Source: Billgrantia bachuensis (GTDB lineage: Bacteria; Pseudomonadota; Gammaproteobacteria; Pseudomonadales; Halomonadaceae). Taken from it: a stretch of 38,575 bases of DNA. The position numbers and the translations under genes were made by a program. Below, one piece after another: positions 31,554 to 38,575 of this stretch; position 1 is the first letter of the stretch; every line of letters starts with the position of its first letter. The notes beneath the pieces were generated by a model. It was not told the origin of the DNA. It saw only the letters and a program-made list of their open reading frames with translations, and did not search any database. The stretch is from positions 1 to 38,575 of the forward strand of contig NZ_JAAQTO010000035.1 in the NCBI RefSeq assembly GCF_011742165.1, read 5' to 3'.

Positions 31554-32321
31554 ATGGGCAATACCGCGACCGGCGTGGCCAGCAAGCGAGCCTACGTACT
31601 GGCCATCGTCCTGATCCTGTTCTTCTGGCAGGTGGCCGCCTGGTTCCTGCCGAGCTTCCTGATGCCCGACGTACCCGTGGCGTTGATGCGCCTGTGGCGC
31701 GAGCTGGGCAGCGCCGAGTTCTATCACGGGCTCGGTAACAGCATGGGACGGCTGGGGGCGGGCTACGGCGCGGCCCTGTTGGCCGGCATCGTGCTGGGGC
31801 TGGTCGGCGGTACGTTGAATGCGGTGCGCAGCACCCTCAAGGCGGCCATCATCATCCTGCAGTCGATACCCTCGATCGCCTGGGTGCCGCTGTTCCTTAT
31901 CCTGATGGGCTTCGGCAATCTGCCGATCATCGTAGTGGTGGCCGTGGGCGCCTTCTTCCCCACCGCGCTGAGCGTCATGAACGCCACCGAGAGCGTCGAG
32001 CGGGTACATATCGATGCCGCGCGGGTGATGGGGGCATCGCGCATGCAGATGCTCAAGCGCGTCTACTTCCCGGCGGTGACGCCGGAGCTGATCACCGGCG
32101 CCCAGCTCGCCTTCGGCAACGCCTGGCGTGCGCTGATCTCGGCCGAGATGATCGTCGGCTTCAGCGCAGGGCTCGGCAAGTCGCTGGCCTACTCGGGCGA
32201 GATCGCCGACATGACCGGCGTGATGACCAACATCCTGGTCATCGCCGTGCTCGCGGCGGTCATCGATCAGGTCATCCTCGAGCGCATCAAATACCGTTTG
32301 CTGCGCTACCAGTACCTCTGA
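31554..32321 (+). CDS. ABC transporter permease, NitT/TauT type
   Basis: The 255-residue inner-membrane subunit has six hydrophobic helices (first at about residues 13-33) and the EAA-loop region AARVMGASRMQMLKRVYFPAVTPELITGAQL that contacts the ATPase. The ATG at 31554 is preferred; a TTG at 31548 overlaps the stop of the binding-protein gene and would add two residues. GGAAGAG stands shortly ahead of either. A strong terminator follows at 32355-32388, so the importer is a three-gene operon. Family assignment is secure, the substrate unknown. Confidence 0.92.
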   Translation: MGNTATGVASKRAYVLAIVLILFFWQVAAWFLPSFLMPDVPVALMRLWRELGSAEFYHGLGNSMGRLGAGYGAALLAGIVLGLVGGTLNAVRSTLKAAIIILQSIPSIAWVPLFLILMGFGNLPIIVVVAVGAFFPTALSVMNATESVERVHIDAARVMGASRMQMLKRVYFPAVTPELITGAQLAFGNAWRALISAEMIVGFSAGLGKSLAYSGEIADMTGVMTNILVIAVLAAVIDQVILERIKYRLLRYQYL

Positions 32322-32354
32322 CGAAAAACTGGTAAAGAGCCAACAGCGATATGT

Positions 32355-32388
32355 GCCGGAGCGCCGCACTGCGGCGCTCCGGCTTTTT
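32355..32388 (+). terminator. Rho-independent terminator of the ABC operon
   Basis: A perfect 13-base stem GCCGGAGCGCCGC (32355-32367) and GCGGCGCTCCGGC (32371-32383) with a 3-nt loop is followed by TTTTT. It is the clearest intrinsic terminator in the window. Confidence 0.93.
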
Positions 32389-32562
32389 GCCGTCCCGGCA
32401 CCTCTCGAAACTCTCCCGGCAGGTCTCCTTCATCGGCGTTTTGCTGTCATCCCTCCATATCTGCGTGCCAGCTTACGGCGCAGCCGCTTGAGGATCAGGC
32501 AGTTACCGGAAGATAGTCGCTACCGTTAAAAAAAGCCCAGATGTGGTGCTTGATCCACCAGG

Positions 32563-32585
32563 CTTGGCTATATATGGTAGCCAAG
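32563..32585. repeat. Short inverted repeat in the gap before ubiT
   Basis: CTTGGCTA (32563-32570) mirrors TAGCCAAG (32578-32585) around TATATGG. The 327-bp gap 32389-32715 contains this hairpin, the ubiT promoter box and otherwise no gene I can support. No T tract follows, so a terminator role is doubtful. Confidence 0.5.
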
Positions 32586-32612
32586 GCCCCGGTCGGGGGC
32601 AGTGGCACGAGC

Positions 32613-32654
32613 TTGACGCATATCAGTGCAGATGGGCGGCGTCGGGCTTAGGAT
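32613..32654 (+). promoter_or_regulatory. FNR/DNR-like class II promoter of ubiT-nrdJ
   Basis: TTGACGCATATCAG (32613-32626) fits TTGAY-N4-RTCAA with one mismatch in the last base. With its centre at -41.5, the -10 falls exactly on TAGGAT (32649-32654), and transcription would start near 32661, giving a 55-nt leader to ubiT. Confidence 0.65.
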
Positions 32655-32715
32655 GAACGGTTTCGCGGCCTGTGGTCGCGCCGAATCCACTGGTTCGCCC
32701 CTTCGGAGAGTCGCT

Positions 32716-33198
32716 ATGTTTCCGCTGCCCCTGTTGCGTTTGCCACGTCCGCCCGCTCCGATTCGCCTGATCCGTGCCATCGACCCGCGCGTGCCGCTCA
32801 CGCTGAAGCGCCAATTGATCGAGCCGCTGCTCAATCGCACCTTCGCCGAGCCCCTGGCCGAGGGCGAGTTCGATGCGCTCGAGGGGCGGCGGATCTCGCT
32901 GCACGTGGAGGATATTGGCATGGTCCTGACGCTGACCCTCGAGGAGGAGCGCTTCAGGCTCAGCCCGGAGGCCGGCGAGGCCACCATTCGCGGCGGCTGG
33001 CGCGAATTCCTGTGCCTGGCGACCCGGCGCGAGGATCCCGACGCGCTGTTCTTCCAGCGCCGGCTGGTGATCGAGGGCGACACCGAGCTCGGGCTGATGG
33101 TCAAGAACCTGCTGGATGGCCGCGAGGAAGGGTTGGCCCAGGGCCGGCTCGGAGAGTGGCTGGTGCGCTTCGAACGCCTGGCACGCCAGAAACGTTGA
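32716..33198 (+). CDS. ubiT: Ubiquinone anaerobic biosynthesis accessory factor UbiT (SCP2 domain)
   Basis: UbiT is a lipid-binding SCP2-domain protein that with UbiU and UbiV allows ubiquinone synthesis without O2 in proteobacteria; it is formerly YhbT. From ATG 32716 the protein has 160 residues: a proline-rich start (MFPLPLLRLPRPPAP), then the SCP2 fold with LKRQLIEPLLNRTFAEPLAEGEFDALEGRRISLHVEDIG and the end segment RLVIEGDTELGLMVKNLLDG, all characteristic of YhbT. The frame could begin at 32626 but no ribosome site is there. ubiU and ubiV are not next to it. Only 38 bp separate it from nrdJa, so the two anaerobic functions are likely co-transcribed. Confidence 0.85.
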   Translation: MFPLPLLRLPRPPAPIRLIRAIDPRVPLTLKRQLIEPLLNRTFAEPLAEGEFDALEGRRISLHVEDIGMVLTLTLEEERFRLSPEAGEATIRGGWREFLCLATRREDPDALFFQRRLVIEGDTELGLMVKNLLDGREEGLAQGRLGEWLVRFERLARQKR

Positions 33199-33236
33199 AC
33201 GATTTGAACTTTTGACCCTTACTGGAGATCCCCTGC

Positions 33237-35348
33237 ATGAGTACTTCCACCAAGGCCGTCAAGACATCCAACGAGGTGCCTATGCAAGTGCCCTCACGCG
33301 ATATCTGGGACTCCAAGTATCGCCTCAAGGATCGTCATGGACGCCCCGTCGACAAGGACGTGGCAGCGACCTGGGACCGCGTCGCGCGCGCCCTGGCCGC
33401 GGTGGAAGGCGAGCGCGCCGAGGAGTGGCTGCCCAAGTTCCGCTGGGCACTGGAGCATGGTGCCATTCCCGCCGGGCGCATCATGTCCAACGCCGGCGCC
33501 GAGGACTACAAGCCGGCAGTAAGCCTGATCAACTGCACCGTCTCGCGCACCATCCGCGACTCCATGCACGACATCCTTTCCTCGGTGGTGGATGCCGGCA
33601 TGACGCTCAAGGCGGGCTGCGGCATCGGCTACGAGTTCTCGACCCTGCGCCACAAGGGGGCCTTCGTGTTCGGCGCCGGTGCCGGTACCAACGGCCCGCT
33701 GGCGTTCATGGATATCTACGACAAGATGTGCTTCACGGTGGCCTCGGCGGGCGGTCGGCGCGGTGCGCAGATGGGCACCTTCGATGTCGGTCACCCTGAC
33801 GTACGCAGCTTCATCGAGGCCAAGCGCGAAGCCGGCCGACTGCGCCAGTTCAACCTTTCGCTGCTGATTACCGACGAGTTCATGGAGGCGGTGAAGAACG
33901 ATACCGATTGGCCGCTGGCCTTTCCGCTGCACGGCGGCGAGAAGGAGGACGTCAAGCCCGAGGATCTGATCTACCGCGACTGGCCGGTGGTCGAAGAGGG
34001 CTACAGCGTCGACGCCGAGGGGCGCGTGGCCTGCCGTATCGTCGAGGTGATCAAGGCGCGCGAGCTGTGGGACACCATCATGCGTTCCACCTACGACTTC
34101 GCCGAGCCGGGCTTCATCCTGATCGATCAGGTCAATCGCATGAACAATAACTGGTTCTGCGAGGAGATCCGCGCCACCAACCCCTGCGGCGAGCAGCCCC
34201 TGCCGCCGGAAGGCGCCTGCCTGCTCGGCTCGGTCAACCTGACTCGCTTCGTCATCGACCCCTTCGGCAAGAAGCCGCGCTTCGACTGGGAGCGCTACCG
34301 CCAGGTGGTGGCGATCTTCACCCGCATGCTCGACAACGTGGTCGAGATCAGCGGCCTGCCGCTGGAGGGCCAGCGCCGCGAGATCGAGGCCAAGCGCCGC
34401 CACGGTATGGGCTTCCTCGGCCTTGGCTCGACCCTGACCATGCTCAAGATTCCCTACGGTTCGCCCGAGTCGCTCGCCTTCACCGAGGAGGTGAGCCGAA
34501 ACCTGGCCATCGAGGGCTGGAAGCAGGCGCTCGAGCTCTCCCGCGAGAAGGGCATGGCGCCGATACTGGCCGAGGACTTCGAGATCACGCCGAAGATGAT
34601 GCGCGAGCGCCCGGAATTGGCGAAGGACGGCTACGAGATCGGCGACAAGGTGCCCGGGCGCATCCTGCACGCGCGCTACAGCCGCTACATGCAGAAGGTC
34701 GCCGAGGTGGAACCGGAGCTGGTCGCGGCACTGGCCGAGCACGGCGCGCGCTTCACCCACCACAGCTCCATTGCGCCGACCGGCACTATCTCGCTGTCGC
34801 TGGGTAACAACGCCTCCAACGGCATCGAGCCGTCGTTCTCGCACCGCTATTTCCGCAACGTGATCCAGTCGGGAAAGAAGACCAAGGAGCAGGTGGAAGT
34901 GGTCTCCTTCGAGCTGGCGGCCTACCGCCACTTCATCGCCAGCGACGCGGTGGAGAGCGACCTGCCCGACTACTTCATCACTGCCGATGCCGTGACTCCG
35001 ACGCAGCACGTGGCGGTGCAGGCGGCGGCCCAGGCGTGGGTCGACTCGGCCATCTCCAAGACGGTCAACGTGCCCACCGAGTTTCCCTTCGAGCAGTTCA
35101 AGGACCTTTACCTTGACGCCTACGAGAGCAAGCTCAAGGGCTGTACCACCTTCCGCTTCAATCCGGAGGCGTTCCAGGGCGTGCTGGTGCGCGAGGACGA
35201 CCTCAAGAACACCACTTACGTGTTCGAGCTGGAGAACGGCGAGACACTGGAGCTTGCCGGCGACGAAAAGGTGGTCTACGACGGCGAGGAGCACAACGCG
35301 GCCAATCTCTATGACGCACTGAAAGAGGGTACCTATGGAAAGTGGTAA
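33237..35348 (+). CDS. nrdJ: Class II (B12-dependent) ribonucleotide reductase, catalytic part NrdJa
   Basis: Reduces ribonucleotides with adenosylcobalamin as radical source, so it works with or without O2. The 703-residue protein has the reductase barrel with the N-terminal redox Cys in SLINCTVS (Cys100), the catalytic N-P-C-G-E-Q motif (Asn315, Cys317, Glu319), and segments such as GFLGLGSTLTMLKIPYG and SIAPTGTISL. Compared with one-chain NrdJ it stops early, and the zinc/cysteine tail is encoded by the next gene, as in the NrdJa/NrdJb pair of Pseudomonas. Start ATG has GGAG ahead; Met16 is an alternative. No cobalamin riboswitch fits in the 38-bp gap before it. Confidence 0.93.
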   Translation: MSTSTKAVKTSNEVPMQVPSRDIWDSKYRLKDRHGRPVDKDVAATWDRVARALAAVEGERAEEWLPKFRWALEHGAIPAGRIMSNAGAEDYKPAVSLINCTVSRTIRDSMHDILSSVVDAGMTLKAGCGIGYEFSTLRHKGAFVFGAGAGTNGPLAFMDIYDKMCFTVASAGGRRGAQMGTFDVGHPDVRSFIEAKREAGRLRQFNLSLLITDEFMEAVKNDTDWPLAFPLHGGEKEDVKPEDLIYRDWPVVEEGYSVDAEGRVACRIVEVIKARELWDTIMRSTYDFAEPGFILIDQVNRMNNNWFCEEIRATNPCGEQPLPPEGACLLGSVNLTRFVIDPFGKKPRFDWERYRQVVAIFTRMLDNVVEISGLPLEGQRREIEAKRRHGMGFLGLGSTLTMLKIPYGSPESLAFTEEVSRNLAIEGWKQALELSREKGMAPILAEDFEITPKMMRERPELAKDGYEIGDKVPGRILHARYSRYMQKVAEVEPELVAALAEHGARFTHHSSIAPTGTISLSLGNNASNGIEPSFSHRYFRNVIQSGKKTKEQVEVVSFELAAYRHFIASDAVESDLPDYFITADAVTPTQHVAVQAAAQAWVDSAISKTVNVPTEFPFEQFKDLYLDAYESKLKGCTTFRFNPEAFQGVLVREDDLKNTTYVFELENGETLELAGDEKVVYDGEEHNAANLYDALKEGTYGKW

Positions 35349-35399
35349 CCGCTCGATCCGTTTCCGCGTCGTGAAGACAAGTATTGAAGGAGCCTACTG

Positions 35400-36158
35400 A
35401 TGGCCGTCGAAATCAAGTCCAAGATCGTTTCCTACAGCGTCAAGAAGGCGGTGGAAGCGCAGCCGCTGGCCGACGAGAACCCGCTTACGGTGCGCATTCC
35501 CTCACGCCCCGAGGGCACCCTCGAGGCCGTGTCAGAGAAGATCTCCTACGTCGGCGCCGAGGGCCGCAAGAAGGTCTATCTGCTAGTTTCCTTCATGCCG
35601 GTGGAGGGCGTGCTCGACGGCAAGCGCGTGGTAATCGAGCGTCCGGTGGAGTTCTTCTTCCCCTCCGGCCAGCTCTCCAGCGAGCACCAGTGGATCACCG
35701 CCACCATGCGCAGCCTGTCGCTGGCCGCTCGCGGCGGCTACGTCACCCAGGCGGTGGCCGACCTGCGCAAGGTGGCCTGGGACAAGGGCCTGGTACGCTG
35801 CGGCATGAACCGCTGGGGTAAGCCGATGTTCCACGACTCCGAAGTTGCCGCCATCGCCTGGTCGATCCAGCAGATCCTCTACCGCCGCGGCTTCCTCGAC
35901 CAGGACGGCAACCAGGTGCCGGTGGAGGATCTGGTCAGCCGCTACGCCCATCGCCTGGCGCACGGTCATCCCTGGCAGCCGCCCACCCCCGAAGAGGAGG
36001 CCCAGGCCGAGCAGCAGGCCCAGCTTCAAGCGTCGGATGCGAGCAAGGGCGACGGTCCCACGGTGGTGGGCCACTGCCCTGAGTGCCGCGGCGAGCTGAT
36101 CATGATGGATGGCTGCCCGACCTGTTATGCGGGTTGCGGCTGGTCCAAGTGCGGCTAA
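35400..36158 (+). CDS. Class II ribonucleotide reductase, C-terminal part NrdJb
   Basis: The 252-residue second chain of the split enzyme. It holds the TSCPD-type domain (for example SLSLAARGGYVTQAVADLRKVAW), a Glu/Gln-rich linker (about 195-220) and a cysteine tail CPECRGELIMMDGCPTCYAGCG ending in CGWSKCG (last Cys pair for re-reducing the active site, the rest for zinc). Quoted parts are overlapping sections. GGAG occurs 13 nt ahead of ATG 35400. It starts 51 bp after nrdJa, so the two are co-transcribed. The stop is followed immediately by the palindromic element at 36159. Splitting matches P. aeruginosa NrdJb; the assignment is good. Confidence 0.88.
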   Translation: MAVEIKSKIVSYSVKKAVEAQPLADENPLTVRIPSRPEGTLEAVSEKISYVGAEGRKKVYLLVSFMPVEGVLDGKRVVIERPVEFFFPSGQLSSEHQWITATMRSLSLAARGGYVTQAVADLRKVAWDKGLVRCGMNRWGKPMFHDSEVAAIAWSIQQILYRRGFLDQDGNQVPVEDLVSRYAHRLAHGHPWQPPTPEEEAQAEQQAQLQASDASKGDGPTVVGHCPECRGELIMMDGCPTCYAGCGWSKCG

Positions 36159-36300
36159 GAAAGCACTGTACAGCTGGCTGCGCGAGCGAATCGCTGCGTT
36201 GCGCGGTGCTCGGAATCCTCACCTATACCCCATAGGCTCCGGTTCCTGCGCTCCGTGCGCCTTGCGCTTCATCTCGCTCGCCAAGCTGACCAGCACTTTC
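36159..36300. repeat. 142-bp imperfect palindrome (MITE/REP-like element)
   Basis: Left arm begins GAAAGCACTGTACAGCT (36159) and the reverse of the right end reads GAAAGTGCTGGTCAGCT (from 36300). The arms stay similar through GC-rich stretches with GAGCGA and meet at CCTAT (36222-36226) and ATAGG (36232-36236). The symmetry centre of ends and middle is the same (36229-36230). It starts one base after the nrdJb stop codon. No ORF and no clear target duplication are seen. It may be a small non-autonomous element that also ends the nrdJ transcript. Confidence 0.75.
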
Positions 36301-36341
36301 TGAAAACTGACCGCTCGGACATGCTATGCACACCCCACCGA

Positions 36342-36363
36342 AGCCGGACTTGGTCCGGCTTTG
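36342..36363 (+). terminator. Terminator between nrdJb and the DeoR regulator
   Basis: AGCCGGAC (36342-36349) pairs with GTCCGGCT (36353-36360), followed by TT and G. It lies between convergent genes; the T run is short on the plus strand and absent on the minus strand. Confidence 0.7.
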
Positions 36364-36376
36364 TCGTGTCTGGGCG

Positions 36377-37132
36377 TCAGGCGGCGATGATTCTCGGACC
36401 TCCGTTCTCCGGCGACGGCGCCATGTCGCCGTCGGTGATCACCACGTCGAAGTCGCCGAGCCTGGCGAAGTAGGCGGGGCGGATCTGTCCGATCTTGCTC
36501 TCGTCGACCACCAGCAGGCGCTGCGCGGCGCAGGCAATGGCGGCCTGCTTGGGCGCCACCTCGTGGAAGTGGAAGCAGCTCACACCGCGTTCGGCGTGAA
36601 CGCCAGCCGCCGAGATGAAGGCGCGATTGATGCCCAGGCGTTTGATCGCCGTGCTCATGTCGTCGCTGCCGAAGGATTGCGAAGTGGCATGGTAGTGACC
36701 GCCCAACAGCACCAAGCGTACATCCGGTCTCAGGCTGATCGCATTGGCCACGTTGAGCGCATAGGTCACCACGGTGAGCCGCTCGCGGGCCGCAAGCGTC
36801 CCCACCAGCGGTAGCAGGGTGGTGCCGCAGTCGATGAACAGGGTATCGCCGTTCTCGATGAACCCGGCGGCCCGTTCGCACAGCCGGCGCTTGGTCAGGG
36901 CATGACTGTCTTTCTGCCGGTCGAGGTCGTAGGCCGGGGCATAATGCGGGTTGCTCGCCAGGATCAGGCGTCCGCCGAGCAGGGTCATGGCCCCGTCGCT
37001 AGCGGCCACGTCGCGGCGAATGGTCATCTCCGAGACACCGCACAGACGGGCGGCTTCGCGAAGATGAAGGGTACCGCCGACGGCAAGCGCCTGCTGCAGA
37101 CGGGTCAGTCGCATGGCGCTGCGGTCGTTCAT
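36377..37132 (-). CDS. DeoR-family transcription regulator
   Basis: A 251-residue regulator with an N-terminal DeoR winged HTH (residues 8-45; LREAARLCGVSEMTIRRDVA includes the recognition helix) and a C-terminal sugar-phosphate sensor domain of the ISOCOT fold with the marks DTLFIDCGTT, LTVVTYALNVAN and VLLGGHYH; the late VDESKIG segment is also typical. Such proteins repress sugar or nucleoside use genes and are released by phosphorylated sugars. The protein resembles DeoR itself, and closeness to nrdJ hints at deoxynucleoside control, but this is weak. A 7-bp inverted repeat 26 bp upstream of the ATG may be its own operator. No sugar genes are in the window. Confidence 0.9.
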   Translation of the reverse strand: MNDRSAMRLTRLQQALAVGGTLHLREAARLCGVSEMTIRRDVAASDGAMTLLGGRLILASNPHYAPAYDLDRQKDSHALTKRRLCERAAGFIENGDTLFIDCGTTLLPLVGTLAARERLTVVTYALNVANAISLRPDVRLVLLGGHYHATSQSFGSDDMSTAIKRLGINRAFISAAGVHAERGVSCFHFHEVAPKQAAIACAAQRLLVVDESKIGQIRPAYFARLGDFDVVITDGDMAPSPENGGPRIIAA

Positions 37133-37157
37133 TCGCTGCTCTCCACCTTGTCATTGA

Positions 37158-37178
37158 TTCGAAGAACCTGGCTTCGAA
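37158..37178 (-). promoter_or_regulatory. Inverted repeat, probable DeoR-type operator
   Basis: TTCGAAG (37158-37164) and CTTCGAA (37172-37178) form a perfect repeat with a 7-nt spacer, 26 bp upstream of the deoR-type start codon. It fits autoregulation. The 389-bp gap 37133-37521 otherwise contains no supported gene; its right half (about 37380-37520) is clearly lower in GC than the genes around it. Confidence 0.5.
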
Positions 37179-37521
37179 GGCGCTCTAAGATCGCTTCGGC
37201 CGGCCTATGCTGAGCCAAGCAACGCGGTTTTTCCACTCTATCTCAAGCGGGTGATAGGCCTTCGGGGGATATCGATTCCCGATGTAGGGGGCCGAGCCAC
37301 ACAGAGTGCCTTTCGCGCACCGCTTGTTTTTTGGGTGATACGGGCAATGACTTAAGCCGCTCATCCTCGCGTAAAGCCTGGTCACCAGCGGTTTCAGTAC
37401 TTTTTGCTAGTCGATTTTCAGCTCTGTCTTGGCGGCAAAATCAGGCTGCACGCCAATATCTCCAATGTAACCTGAATGTCCTTGCCGCTTTAACAAATAT
37501 TGGAGCAGGGAATGATCTCGC

Positions 37522-38430
37522 ATGCCTTTGATATCGGTAGTGATAGTCGTTTATAACGAAGCGCAAAACCTGAAAACGTCTCTCCCGTCCCTGTTCCGTC
37601 AGGTGTTCAAGGATTTTGAAGTGATTGCGGTCGACGAAGGGTCCACCGATGGCTCCTTGGAACTCCTGCGCCATCACGAACGCGCGGGGCGGCTGCAGCT
37701 GTTGCACTCACTGTATGCTGACGGCCCTCTGGCGGCGTGCAATGACGGAGCGAACCATGCGCTGGGGGACTGGCTGATGTTCTTCGACGCTCGGGACTTG
37801 CTGCTCTTCGATCATCTGTCACGCGTGGCAGAGGCGATAGCTCGGCATCCCGATATCGACCTTTTCGCCAACGCTTATCAGTGCATGAGCGACCAGCGTG
37901 GGCTGGTCAAGGTGGCATCGCTTCCGCATGGCGTCCTGAGTCGACTGAGCGCGCTATCGGCCTATGCCCGTGAAGATTTCCTCCACCCTCATGCCGCGTG
38001 CCTGCGTCGCCAGCGCTTTCTGGCACTGGGTGGGTTTCCCGAGCGGTATCCCTGCGGAGGAGAAGATTATTTTTGGCTACAGGCGCTTTGCGAAGTCGAG
38101 GCGATTCATTACGACGATACCGTAACCAGCCTGTGGCAGGAGGCCGAGGATAGCCCGGGCAGTGACGCTGCCCTGCCGCCACATCCGGTCCGGGATCTTC
38201 TCGACCGGTATCGGCAGCGATTGCCCCGGCGCGAGAGGCATCAGCTTCTCGCAGCGGTGAATCGAAAGCTGCTCGACTGGGGGATAAAAAACAAGCGGCG
38301 CGGCTACCCCGCTCGTCCAACGCTTGTGGCACTGCGCCTATCAGGTATGACAGCGGAACATTGGCCGTTACTGTTGCGCCTGATCCTGCCGCCAGCCTGG
38401 TCCCGCCGGTTTCTGGACGACTCGAAGTAA
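37522..38430 (+). CDS. Glycosyltransferase family 2 protein
   Basis: A 302-residue GT-A fold enzyme that moves a sugar from a nucleotide donor, likely at the cytosolic membrane face in polysaccharide or glycan synthesis. The N-terminus PLISVVIVVYNEAQNLKTSL and the VDEGSTDGSLELL motif are typical of GT2. The metal motif reads FFDARD, where the middle Asp of the usual D-A-D-D is Arg, so donor binding may be altered. Further marks are GGFPERYPCGGEDYFWL near residue 175-190. The gene stands alone after an AT-richer gap, and the last 145 bp of the window show no further gene. The sugar and acceptor cannot be told. Confidence 0.85.
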   Translation: MPLISVVIVVYNEAQNLKTSLPSLFRQVFKDFEVIAVDEGSTDGSLELLRHHERAGRLQLLHSLYADGPLAACNDGANHALGDWLMFFDARDLLLFDHLSRVAEAIARHPDIDLFANAYQCMSDQRGLVKVASLPHGVLSRLSALSAYAREDFLHPHAACLRRQRFLALGGFPERYPCGGEDYFWLQALCEVEAIHYDDTVTSLWQEAEDSPGSDAALPPHPVRDLLDRYRQRLPRRERHQLLAAVNRKLLDWGIKNKRRGYPARPTLVALRLSGMTAEHWPLLLRLILPPAWSRRFLDDSK

Positions 38431-38575
38431 ACCTCCGACTGGAGAGGCCCGGTCGTTTAGGCGGACCTTCTGTTCGATCGCCGAAGCCGCCTCGCATTTG
38501 GACTGACCCCAATTGCGTGACAGCTTCGTTGCGCCTAGTGCCTGAATGTTGGAATTGTCACAGGTGATGTTATAG

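Noticed and set aside
30571..32321. Assigning the importer to nitrate uptake
   Set aside because: The binding protein is shorter than NrtA and no assimilatory nitrate genes are near; the NMT1-type fold alone does not set the substrate.
33199..33236. Cobalamin riboswitch before the B12-dependent reductase
   Set aside because: Only 38 bp separate ubiT from nrdJa, and no riboswitch-like fold was apparent there or in the ubiT leader.

Overview
The window (GC-rich, tightly packed genes with frequent ATGA overlaps) looks like chromosome of a denitrifying gammaproteobacterium. Gene content and protein style suggest Halomonadaceae (Halomonas/Billgrantia-like), but that is an inference from memory of the families and not a database result.

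Layout. 1-4280: a membrane acyltransferase running off the left edge, divergent from a compact four-gene operon (His-rich membrane protein, ketoacyl synthase III-like enzyme, heme-oxygenase-like diiron protein, unknown protein) that looks like an undescribed lipid or small-molecule pathway. 4238-7875: housekeeping genes (hemolysin III, ribA, hemE, VanZ, periplasmic cyclophilin). 8017-12977: a cytochrome c maturation module ccmFGHI without ccmABCDE, followed by a Dnr-like regulator, all five genes joined by 4-nt ATGA overlaps. 13056-17682: the nitrite reduction block, nirS behind two tandem FNR/DNR-type boxes, then a NapC/NirT cytochrome fused to an ethylbenzene-dehydrogenase-like heme domain, a cupredoxin and a secreted unknown. 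17742-26507 (minus): nosRZDFYL for nitrous oxide reduction plus two small unknown genes. 26829-29709: a c5-type cytochrome, nsrR, hemN and an orphan NorR-type HTH. 29798-32321: a NitT/TauT-type ABC importer. 32613-36158: ubiT and a split class II ribonucleotide reductase (nrdJa/nrdJb). 36159-38430: a 142-bp palindromic element, a DeoR regulator and a GT2 glycosyltransferase.

How it fits together. Most of the right two thirds serves anaerobic life on nitrogen oxides: NirS reduces nitrite to NO, NosZ reduces N2O to N2, CcmFGHI attaches hemes to the many c-type cytochromes, HemN makes heme without O2, UbiT supports O2-independent ubiquinone synthesis, and NrdJ makes deoxynucleotides without O2. 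Dnr (NO-responsive activator) and NsrR (NO-sensing repressor) are encoded inside the block. FNR/DNR-like boxes (TTGAY-N4-RTCAA type) lie upstream of ccmF, nirS (two), nosR, nsrR/hemN and ubiT; two of them (27710-27723 and 32613-32626) sit at exactly the class II spacing from a plausible -10 box. No heme d1 genes, norCB, ccmABCDE, tRNA, rRNA, CRISPR array or intact insertion sequence was seen.
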